DNA of 64,000 nt, taken from positions 25,234,001-25,298,000 of the forward strand of contig OX359246.1 in the NCBI GenBank assembly GCA_947179485.1, read 5' to 3'. Positions 51,738-62,158 of this stretch are shown here, in pieces. The notes beneath the pieces are model-generated. The model was not told the origin of the DNA. It was given only the letters and a program-made list of their open reading frames with translations, and ran no database searches. Source of the stretch: Allacma fusca (Eukaryota > Arthropoda > Collembola > Symphypleona > Sminthuridae). Within the stretch, counting starts at the first letter, position 1. Each line of letters starts with the position of its first letter. A program made the translations under genes and the position numbers.

Positions 51738-54700
51738 AAATTTCCTCCCACGAACTCTTGTTTGTTAGGATTATTATGACTTTTTAACATTTTCAGTTAA
51801 TTTCCCTGTCTTTTGTTCACCTCTGACTTTTGCCTGTGTTATTTTTGTAGGGAATTAACATTTTAGTCACATAGTACTTGCACTGTGTTACTTATACAGA
51901 CGATAGCATTTTTTGTACTGTGATTAGAGCATGCGTAAGCAGTAGGACGATCGGCTTTGTACTTTTGTGCATTCGCTGAATTACGTGTGACTTGAATGTT
52001 TTTAGGAACGAGACCTTTTTGGCACTACAACAAGCGTTGCAAATTAATTACTTGAACAATAAATTGTGCATTGCTTTGAAAAGTCACTGCAATAACTTTG
52101 ATGTAAGGATTTATTGTATTGTGAGTAGGAAAAGTCTCTGTACAGCGATCAACTTAAATGTTATCTCTAAATGTCGTTTGTTTCCTTTGGTGTGATTATT
52201 GTATCAATTATCCAGGGATGGAGTTCATTCAAAATCACATGTAGCTTATTATATTAGTTTAGAAATATGCACGTAACACACTGTCAAGGCTGGTGGTATA
52301 TGTGTTTCAATATATGGAAAGAGTCCGCATTAATGATACCGTAATCTTTTATTGTTGGTGAGACTATAGGAGTAAGTACTTAAACATATTGGTAACACAT
52401 GTACTAAAATAGTTTGAGTAGCTTTTAGTGAGAGTCTTTCCGGCTATATCAATAATTGGAAGGGAATTGATGTGAAGTCTATGAACATAATTATGCATTT
52501 GCACATCATGCAGAAAATTTAATATCAATAATGACATCGTTGTGCACTGGATTTATTGTTATGTAACTTTGCTTGTGTTATTCATTGTGTAGAGGGTCAG
52601 TTTAGTCAATTGCTTTATATGGCACTATAAACTTAATCAAGTTATAATACTTGTGTTATAAGTAACCTGTGTTAACTTAAACGAAAGCCAAGTGTAACTT
52701 ATACAATGGATGTTTTTAGGGCTTTAGTCATAGTTCACTGTATATGTCTTTAGGAACATGAAGGAGCTGGAATTGCTATTTTTGTCTAATAACAAATTTC
52801 TTTCTGCAATGACATGTTTGGATTACGGAGATTGAGAAAAGTAACTTCTGGATTGGATGAAGCAGTTTGTGATCAATATTTATTGCTATGGGAATGTAAA
52901 GACAGGAAATGTGGAATGCATGTCCCGTATACATGTGTGTAATTACTCCAGTATTGTTTAGTTCTGGGAGCATAATATTTACATTTATTTAAAAGATGAT
53001 GTTGTAGTCAATCATATTTGCTCACTTATTATTGTTTTATTATCAGTCTGAATTGCAGGTATTTCAGTGTTTAAATTGTTTACAAGAATGTCAGAGAAGA
53101 TTGCAGATTCCAGGAAATTATTATTATTGTACAGTTCCTGGAAATTATTGGGTGTTTGACAAGAGTCATTTAAATACATATGTTATTTATTTAATTTTGC
53201 TTTAGAGTCTCTACGACAATTTAACAGAGCTGGGATTTTTTTAGCTCTGGGAATGTTGTATGGATTAACCATGCAGAAGGAATACACGTGTGTTTTTTTG
53301 ACAGTATCTTTTGATCTGAACAATTACTTTTGATCTGAACAATGCGGTTTTTGGTCTGGTTTGATGTAGAAGTTGCAAGTACCTGCAAGTTAGATTATTT
53401 TGGATAGAGATGTACCTATAAATATTTATTCCTTGTGTTCTGACTCTGTATTGTGACAAAATCAATAAACGTATCAATGTCTATAAAGTCGGGTTGACAA
53501 GTTAATTATGAGCGTATCAGCTCTCATAAAATCTTCACAAATGCGTAATGCGTCAACGTTCACATTGATCGCACTATTTATAGCCCTCAAATTTGATGTG
53601 CCACGCAGCTTTATACTTGCCATTGAATAAAGTTTATTCTGATTCATGCAAGTTTTTACAATCAGATTTGCCAATAGGTTTTTGCTTAATATTGATGTCA
53701 ACATATTTTTTTCCCTAATAATTTTTTGCTAGCCCCTTCTTTTGTCATCCGTAAAAAGCCATACATAGTTTAATTTAGAAGTTTCAATTGAAGCTAAGTA
53801 TAATGTTTACATCATATTTCATAATTATTGTAGTTGTATTTAACTACCATCCTGAGCACAAAATGTCTAAATTATTTTGCAATTAATTACAGGATCCAGA
53901 TAATTACATATTTTCACTTCCCGCAGTTTCACAACAAAAATATTCAATTTTTTTAAACAGTTCATGATCAGAAAGTAATGGACATTTTTAATTATCACTT
54001 TACAATTGACAATTACCCTTTTATATTAAGGATTAAAAACAAGCTCCAATCTCATAATAGTTTTCGTACATCTTTATAACTGGTGGAAAAATTACCAAAA
54101 CATTTTAATATTTATAAGTCGTAACCACAATATTATAGGTTAGCAGGTGTTTTTCATTAAAATTGGCTTTAGTGTGTGGACTGCGTTTTGGGAAGGATAG
54201 CATTTTAGGTGCTGGCATTATTTACAAAGGTACATAGCTTCAATTCTCACACAAAACAGAAAAAATTGGAAGTCTTCTGAGCTGAAAGTGTCAAGGGATA
54301 TTTATGTTACTACAAAGTTTACACTTTCCTCATATAATTCGGCAAATTTTCTTGATTAGACCACTGTCTATTTACTGTGTTGTTACGCAATTAAGGATGC
54401 TTCCAAATTTTTAATGCTACAACGTATTTTCCCTTTACTTCTTGGTTATGTAGTTACTATGTATGTACCCAGACTTTAAAACAAAATCTAGACGCATAGA
54501 AATATTTTTCTGACAGTATATGCGTCATGTGCTTCCATGCTAAACGTTACCCCTATTTACATAATTTGATTTATAACCACACAGACATTCCATCCGATGG
54601 GATGCAGTTACGAGGAACTTCGACTGCTTTTGTAGGGCAAAGATCTGATAATAAATCCAAAGTTTTGGAAATTTCAAACTACCTGGCGAATTCCAAAAAA

Positions 54701-55895
54701 CTTAATTACTATAGTTCTCAAGATTCCGAATTATGTTTCTTCGTATTGGATGGTTTACAAAAACGGCTGAGTATACAATACAGTAATTTTGTAGTATATC
54801 TCTAGATTATTATTATTGCATTCATATAGACAATAGTCATTATATTATTGTTAAAATAATAACGTACAGGATAAACAAAACTCACTCTCAGTATAAAAAG
54901 CGCTCAAAATGGGACAACACTGGAATATCGACCAAGCCATAACTCCATAATTAATATTCTAGTAAATTTGAGCGCTTCCTTTATTGTTTGAATTCTCAAA
55001 AATAGTACATCATCCTGCTGTTTTTCGGAAATTTAACAATTATGTATTTTTTTAAATGTAGCAAAAAATTTTATACATAAACACATCCATCGGCAATATC
55101 GGCATGCAGGAAAAAGCAGTTACTGTTATTTGCATCCCTCCAATGTTGTCTCCAATTTAGTTTGATTACATGCATACTGTAGTCCCAGATGGTAACATGC
55201 GGACTTTGGGGTATTGTATGCAAAAATTAAAAATAGTCAAAATACTTACCCTTGTGCACATACATAGTTTAGTGTTTCGTATCACATTACCCATTACTCC
55301 TTTTGCAAGTCGATAGCACTAACAATAAGCGCAGTTCTATAATATTCCATATTTGACGGTCACTGGGTCTTGTAACCATACCCGCTAGTTCAGCCCTCCA
55401 TGATCAATGCCTAATCCTTAAATTTCACACAAATTTCTACACTTGCATGAATTGATGCCTCATTCACAGCTGTCACTTGAAATTGAAGTTGTTTTTTATC
55501 CACAATTTAAACGTACAGATGCAGCCGTTCAGTGCATAAGAAGGGACGTTTCCAAGGTTTTTGCTGAATCAGGGCAATAAACATTTTCTACAGACGCAAC
55601 CGTTTAAACTGACTAGACGTATTAAATTTCATACGAAATTTTTTTTTCGAAACGCGTTACTGCCGTTACTTCCAAGAGACAGCGTACTGTACTCATCTCA
55701 AGACTCCAGTATTACAAATGTTGTAAGTTCTGGAGCGTAGCAGTCATTAATGGTAGGCCCTGATTCTGAATATATAGTTTATGCAACTGTAATATAGTTT
55801 ATTCCCAAGATTTCTAAAAATTCCAAAATAATTTAATCTGTAAATAATTTTCAGTATCCAAAGAACAAGAAACATAAAACATTCAGGGTCACTAA
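51738..55895. other. 4.2-kb stretch without a recognised gene
   Basis: It begins with the Cyt-b5-r 3' UTR (AATAAA at 52058 and again near 53463). Small hairpin-forming words aagcgctcaaa / tttgagcgctt occur at 54898-54908 and 54968-54978. Short open frames (54527-54805 and others) have no motif. The last few hundred bases are the presumed promoter of the OAS-like gene. Confidence 0.55.
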
Positions 55896-57063
55896 ATGGT
55901 GAGTTTTTGAAATACAATCTGGGAATTAGTTGTAAAAATGAACTGTTTTTGACAGAGTATATGCTACTGTTTTGAGCTCTTGCCCTTACAAATGAAACCA
56001 TTACTAGTGATTCTTTGATGGAATTTTTTGCAGAATTTGAAACGTCTGACAAACGACCTTCTGAGATTTACAGTGCCAGAGCTGGAAAATCTTAAAGCTT
56101 ACAAAACAGAAGGGAGGAAAATTTTCTATCAAATATCAAATTTCATCAAATCAAATTCTAGGTACATTATCTCCAAGCAATTTATTGCCGGAAGTATTGG
56201 CAAGAACACTTTCTTGGGCTACAATTTAGAGCCAGGATTCGAAGTCGTACTATTTGTCAGAAATCACACTTATCTTGCAACCCTGACACCTGTCACGGAA
56301 GAGTTCCATTCAATTCTGCAAAACTTACCCTCGCGATCTGAATACTGGTCCAGTTTCGTCCTAATGCCTCCTTTACAAAATGGTTTTGGGGTCCAGTTTT
56401 CCTTTGAAACCACTATCATTGGGCAATCAACAGACCCAAAGGCAGTTACCATTGAATTCGAACTACTGCCCGCCTACGACTTCAGCAGCAATGTGGATGA
56501 GCAGACCCAGACGGTCCTGAAAAAGCTGGGATTGAGTACGAACCTGGTCATGGATAATAATATGTACAGTGGTTCCTTGTCTGAAAAAACTGTGGAGTTT
56601 GTGAAGAATCAGTCCGACTTTGTTCATAATGTTATTCGTCTCGCAAAGCTGTGGGATATGAAACTATTGGAGGATGTTCGGAGACTACGCGACGGAGATT
56701 CGGATATTTCCGAACGATCGTCCATAATTGAGCTAATTGCTATTCACGCTGCCCAACGGTCCGAAGGGGACATTCTGGAATCGTTTCGTACATTTCTTTA
56801 CTTGATGATGGACATCCGTAGAGTCAACATCAATTTCTCCAATCAGAACTGTGATCAATTTCTGGGGATGAAGATCATTGATGGAGTTAATCCGTACCGG
56901 AACTATGTATGCCAATGGGCTGAGCCATGCCTGCATTAATGATTACGTACGAAGGGCTGGAAATACTAGGCGGGCCTTAAATGCTGCTGAAAACACTAGG
57001 TTTAATAATTACAGCATTGCATTGAACGACCTCATGGATTGTTTTGCTCAAGATTGGGCCTGA
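55896..57063 (+). CDS. OAS-like nucleotidyltransferase, probably catalytically impaired
   Basis: Model: start codon alone in exon 1 (55896-55898, ATG|GTGAGT), exon 2 56034-56893, exon 3 56955-57063, 323 residues. Motifs in order match 2'-5'-oligoadenylate synthetases: GSIGKNTF (54-61) for the GSSGKGT loop, EVVLFV for the DLVVFL strand, IEFELLPAYD (141-150) for EFDVLPAFD, TVEFVKNQ...VIRLAKLW for the FTELQ...LILLVKHW helix, SFRTFLYL for GFRTVLEL, and IIDGVNPAGN for the ILDPADPTGN element. The last match requires the proposed 61-nt intron; without it the protein ends at 56939 (302 residues). The metal-binding D-x-D is replaced by G69-x-E71 and the third Asp by E144. OAS enzymes sense dsRNA and make 2-5A. 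Whether this protein does either is unknown. Confidence 0.66.
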
Positions 57064-58708
57064 AACTTGTTTGAGGCATATTCTCCCTCATGGGACATAA
57101 ATATTTTGACACATTGGCGTTTACTAAATTTATTTTCATAATTTTTCATTGGCTGGTGTTGAAAAATTCAGATGTAGCTGCTTTTTTCCCGAATATTTTG
57201 TAAATTTCTGAAAAATATTGTGGGATAAATCTTTTGAGGAGCTAAATATGAGGTCACTTGAATGCTGAATGCTGATAGCTACAGTAGTCGAAAAATTCTG
57301 GGGATTTGTTCTCTCTCACTTTATTGATTTAATCTATGTAATTGCAAGTCAACATTTGTGTATAGGAAATGTAAGGTTAAGAATTGTGTGAAAACTTCAC
57401 ATTTTCGAGTTAAAAAATTCCAGACTTTGTATTAGTTTTTACCCCTGAAACTACTATACACAGGCATTGCGACCAGGGTGAAGGAAATAAATTTTCTAAA
57501 ATCTGGAATTTATGTTTTTTGGAAAAAAGATATTTTAATATGTATGTATGTGGTAGGCATGATATTATCGTTCATTTTTAAACTCTCGTTAATATATCGT
57601 TATACCGTAAAAACATGGTGGGTACTGTAAAAACAATGCAAGTGGGTTTCTTAAAGTAGTTGCACGTACCTGTTATATGTAAAATTGGCGTGAAATTCAT
57701 TTTTTGGTGTAGAATTTAAGAAATGTTATTCGGAAACCAAAATTTAGTGTTATGGTAAAAATAATTACTTAAAATCAATCACCCCGTCACTGTATCCTCG
57801 TTTAAAATTTTTTCAACAATCGTATCACTTTTATCTCCTCATCCTCAATTATTATTTATTATTATTATTAAATTATCACAATAATATTATTGGACCAATT
57901 CGTTTCGGCATTTTACGAAGTTTTTTTAAATGTGTCAGAAATAATACAGATATGCCATGCAAATTTCCAGCTCTGCAAATTTGGTAAAATGGTAAATTTG
58001 ATTCATAAAAAAGATGGGTTGATGGCGGCTTACGGTTTGATAATTGTTGTTGCTGTTCTTAATTAAAGTACCGACGAAACAGTGTAATAATTAAGAGTTT
58101 GAGTTTTTAATGGTTCCAGCGCTATATGATCCCGGGCATTTTGGCAGTGGACATAATTACAGTTTCAGTGATTATCGCAATACCTTATTGTGACAATATA
58201 TCGTTTTAAAAAAACGCGAATTATCGTTCAATATCGTTCGTCAAAAATGTACGATATTAACGAGAATACCCATACAGCACAAACACGGCAAACTAAGGGG
58301 CCTTCATTGGCAATGGTGGTGGAATCATGGCCATGGTTCATAGGCATTGGCCCTTTGATGGGAGCATACTGGGTTACCATTAGCGACTTTCTAACGGTTT
58401 CCCTATGTTGGCCCGTTCACGAATACATTATGGTCATTTACTCCCGTTTGACCAACACAGGCCCAGTAATGGTTATCTCCAGGCTGTAACGCATGCGCAA
58501 GCACGCATTATAAAAATCGTGCCAAGATGAAGTGACGAAGGCATGGTAGTTCTAGATTGGCGGGTAGCTTACTCTTAGTGTGGTAGATCTTTTTCGATTG
58601 ATCTTAACAAAGTTTTAATAGTTTTCAGTAAATTCAAATCAGTGTTGACTTTTCAAAAATACGTTCCAACATCTCGCTCACCTTTTGTGTTGTCAATAAT
58701 TGAGAACT
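57064..58708. other. Spacer with upstream region of the DUF4806 gene
   Basis: Partly inverted AT-rich words (atcgttcatttttaaactc near 57570; atcgttcaatatcgttcg near 58220) flank the stretch. They could be remnants of a mobile element end. No gene is recognised; the start-proximal part holds a possible core promoter, listed separately. Confidence 0.5.
58509..58518 (+). promoter_or_regulatory. Possible TATA box of the DUF4806 gene
   Basis: tataaaaat follows a CpG-containing stretch cgcatgcgcaagcacgcat about 200 bases before the DUF4806 start codon. Position and sequence suit a core promoter; there is no direct evidence of use. Confidence 0.4.
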
Positions 58709-61700
58709 ATGCCCAAGCAATCCCCACTATATGCAATTGTAGAGTTTCTGAAAGGAGACGATAAAGGACTCATACTAGTAATTCCAGTTTTGTGGATTCG
58801 TGGTGAAAATAAATGTCTTTGGCCAAAGAGCAACGGGCCCTCAATAAATGATTGGATTTTCAAATGCAAAACGCCAGCAGACAACTGGATTTTACACGAG
58901 GTAAAAATAAGGGAGTCGAACATAGGTAAGAATTGCTTTAATATAATTTTTAAATAATAAAATAACACTCCATTCAAGTTTGTATCATATCAGTTAGCAA
59001 ATATATACTTCACAGTTGTAAACATTTTTATTTCGTGACATTGCAGACAATTATAATAAAGCAAAGCGTCATCTCAACCGTGTTGTCCAGGAAAAGGAGA
59101 GGCTTGAAACAGATGTCGAGCCAAGCTCTCACAGGTCCCGGAAACAGAAGGATTTTCCACACTTTGTTTCTGCTTCAGAATCCGAGTCAGCTGACAAAAG
59201 CAATTCTAACTGCAGTAGCCACGAGGGAATTAATGTAACATTCAACGTTCCCAGTGATAACGTGCTATTTGGTAATTAGAATTTTACGATGGTAAAGTAG
59301 AGATCAGTAGTTTCTTGGCTTAGGCATTAACATGCATAATATTAGTTTTTTAGGGTGGCGTCAGCCTCCTAGTAAAATAGTCTTGTCCGTACGTTCGTGT
59401 GTCCTTCCGCACGATTACACAAAAACCGCTGGTCCGATTTCAATCAAAGTTTTTGTGGACATTACTTGCGTCAAAAGTAAGGCTAAGTTCTTAGTTGGTT
59501 GAAATCGGCCGGATAGTTTTTGAGAAAAAAATTGTTGATTTTTGGTCTTCAAGTCAAATGACAGTTATCTCCAAAACTACTGAATGTATTTCAATGAAAT
59601 TTTTTGTGAATGTTGCTTATGTAAATAGTAATAGCTGTTAATGTTGTTGAAATCGGCCTTGTAATTTTTTCGAAAGAAATTCTTGAAATTTTGAACTTCA
59701 AGTCAAATTACAGCTATCTCTAAAACTATAGAATCGATTTCAACGAAATGTTTTGTGAACATTGCTTATGTAAATCGGAATGGTTATTGTGTGATGTGGT
59801 TGAAATTGGCCCGATAGTTTAAAAAAATCTGAAATTTTGAAAACAGCTCAAAATTCATGCTACTTTGACGGCGGTGGCTGACGCCACCCTACGCGAAGCC
59901 TCAAATTATCGCGTAGCGATGATTTTTTTAAAAATAATCTAATGCGGTTCTAGCTCACATTCGTTGTACGATAAATTAGGTACACAAGCAAAAACCATAT
60001 CCAAACAAAAAACGAGCGACCACGTGAGTCCAGATCAAATTCAACTGCCCGGTGAAGGGCGACAAGACGGGTGCGAAATCTTGCAAGAGCAACGACGTAC
60101 GTTTTAAATGCGCGAAATCACTGAAATATTACAGCTGTTGTGATTTCAGTAAAATTAAATTATTATTCCTATCAGGTTTCCAGGAAGTAGTTCTCAAGAG
60201 GCTAGCAACTATTGAGCTGGAAGTAAAGGAAGTAAAAGGATTGATTTTGGCTCAGGACAGTTCTCTGCCAGAGTTTGAAGGTGTTCCGGACTTACCTGTA
60301 GAAACTGACGTTCAGTACCACGAACTTTGCAGAAGATTGCAAGCCCACGATTCCCAAGAAAGGAGCAAATTGGTAAATAATTTGTATTCCCTGAACTTAA
60401 ATTCACGTATTTACAAAAGATAATTTACGGCGTTTTTTAAGTCTAAAGTTATTAGTTGATTGTGTTTCTACAGATTCGCGTATTAAGTTTGATTGGCGGA
60501 AGTAATGCCGATCAGGCTACAAGGAGGATATTAGCTCGGCTTCTCGCGAATGAATTGACTAATAAAATGAACTTCTCGGGTAAAAATGGCAAAATCAATT
60601 TCGTATCTAGTCTATTATACAGAGTTGTTGTAGGTATGTACATTTTGTACTTGAATAATTTGCATACTCTATGCTAATATTGTGAGTACCTTGTAATCTT
60701 ATTTTGTTTCGAAATTGTGACGTTTTAATATGTTAGTGGTTAACCCAGAGATGGCCACACTACTCTACTTTTTAGTAGTGGTAGTGGAATAGTGGCAAAA
60801 AGTAGAGTAGTTGTTGAAAATGAAATAAAATAATATTTATTGGTAGTGTAGGACGAAGAAGACATGAGCAGGCAAGTAAATAGTAGTAACTACTAGTGCC
60901 CGTTCACCATTGTTCCTAAAATGTAGTGTAGAATAGTGGAACCGACGATAGTTTGGATGAATTCTAAAAGTAGTTTACATGCATACTCAAAGTCCCATAA
61001 AAAGTAGTGCTACCCGAGTAAGCACTATACTTAAACATGGAATGTGTGATTATGTCTTTTCATAACTTTCTATATATTACACCGTTACACCGAGTTTCGA
61101 TACTCGAAATATTATTGCGCGATTGCCTGCATGGATATATGTAGTAACATCTTGTATTTGTATTGGAGCATTGCGCATTCTACTTTGTGATCATTTTTAG
61201 CAGCAATTGAACTTGCAAAAGCAAAATCTTAGTATTGATCTCTATTTATTAGTGCTTTATCCTCCGTTAATTAACAGTTCTAAAATTCAAGCCAAATCCA
61301 GATTATGGCAGATTCCGCACATATAATGGCAACGGACGGCTGGCTTTTACTTTCCCGACCAGATTTTCGAATACTACCACCTACCACCTGACATACCACT
61401 TTACATACCACCTACCGGTAATTCTGCATACCACCTACCACCTTACATACCACCTACCGGCAGTCTTATATACCACCTACTGTTTTGGTGGTAGGTTTGG
61501 GAGGTATGTTGGTGGTATGTTGGTGGTATGTTTTGGTGGTATGTTTTGGTGGTATGTTGGTGGTATGTTTTGGTGGTATGTTGGTGGTATGTTTTGGTGG
61601 TATGTTGGTGGTATGTTTTGGTGGTATGTTGGTGGTATGTTGGTGGTATGTTTTGGTGGTATGTTGGTGGTATGTTTTGGTGGTATGTTGGTGGTATGTT

Positions 61701-62156
61701 TTGGTGGTATGTTGGTGGTATGTTGGTGGTATGTTGGTGGTATGTTGGTGGTATGTTTTGGTGGTATGTTGGTGGTATGTTTTGGTGGTATGTTGGTGGT
61801 ATGTTTTGGTGGTATGTTTTGGTGGTATGTTGGTGGTATGTTTTGGTGGTATGTTGGTGGTATGTTTTGGTGGTATGTTTTGGTGGTATGTTTTGGTGGT
61901 CTATTTCAATGGTATGCTGTTGGCACCTTTCGGTGGTATGTTTCTGTGGTCTATTCATATATTGTAAATCCAATCAATTACAAGACTGTAATAATTTATT
62001 ACAGAGTCTCTCAGACGTACTTCAGCATTTCGTGATACTCCAGAGTCCACTGTTGAAGAGGTAACCAAACGTTGGCTTCTTGGATCGGAAGATCGGGGAG
62101 GTGGACGAGAGAAGAGAAGAGAAAAAGCGAAACTCCGCGAACCTAAAAACATCTAA
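58709..62156 (+). CDS. DUF4806 domain protein
   Basis: Five exons (58709-58925, 59047-59271, 60176-60372, 60474-60633, 62005-62156) join to 316 residues. The N-terminal part (1-72: YAIVEFL...VIPVLWI...CLWP...W) is the small Trp-rich domain often paired with DUF4806. A basic/Ser linker follows with HLNRVVQEKERLE, then a short coiled coil (about 150-172), then the DUF4806 core: LCRRLQAHDSQERSKL, LSLIGGSNADQATRRILARLLAN, and the C-terminal TKRWLLGSEDR helix. The tail is strongly basic. The function of DUF4806 is unknown; the family is expanded in some arthropods and associated with repeats. The stop is separated from the next open frame's ATG by only two bases. Intron 2 holds an inverted-repeat element and intron 4 (1.4 kb) a minisatellite. 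Confidence 0.85.
59351..59891. mobile_element. TA-flanked inverted-repeat element in DUF4806 intron 2
   Basis: Perfect 15-bp terminal inverted repeats agggtggcgtcagcc (59352-59366) and ggctgacgccaccct (59876-59890), bounded on both sides so that TA is shared with the ends, suggest a Tc1/mariner-type non-autonomous element. Inside are about three degenerate direct repeats of roughly 150 bp, recognised by tttcaa(t/c)(c/g)aaa and tgaaat(c/t)ggcc words. A short hairpin ctacgcga...tcgcgtag follows immediately. Confidence 0.78.
60747..61025. repeat. AGTAGT/ACTACT-rich inverted-repeat sequence in DUF4806 intron 4
   Basis: Begins ccacactactctactttt and ends aaaagtagtgctaccc, with many gtagtg / actact words between in both orientations. 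This is the same build (short terminal inverted repeats around self-complementary low-complexity words) as the element at 29909-30257, with a different word. Boundaries are approximate and no target duplication is certain. Confidence 0.5.
61374..61910. repeat. Minisatellite with orientation switch
   Basis: From about 61483 to 61905, units ggtggtatgtt (11 bp) and ggtggtatgtttt (13 bp) mostly alternate, giving a 24-bp higher-order repeat. From 61374 to 61480 the same motif appears in the opposite orientation (taccacctacc). The switch point accacctactgttttggtggt is itself an inverted repeat. The long open frames on both strands here (160-178 residues of Gly/Val/Trp/Tyr or His/Pro/Thr) are repeat artefacts. 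Confidence 0.93.
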
Positions 62157-62158
62157 AA

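Noticed and set aside
56878..57063. Frameshift (pseudogene) at the end of the OAS-like gene
   Set aside because: A 61-nt GT-AG intron explains the frame change and recreates a conserved family motif. A frameshift is not excluded but is the less economical reading.
61443..62064. Several open frames of 160-178 codons on both strands
   Set aside because: All are translations of the 11/13-bp minisatellite. The Trp/Tyr/Val/Gly and His/Pro/Thr repeats are products of the repeat period, and both strands are equally open.
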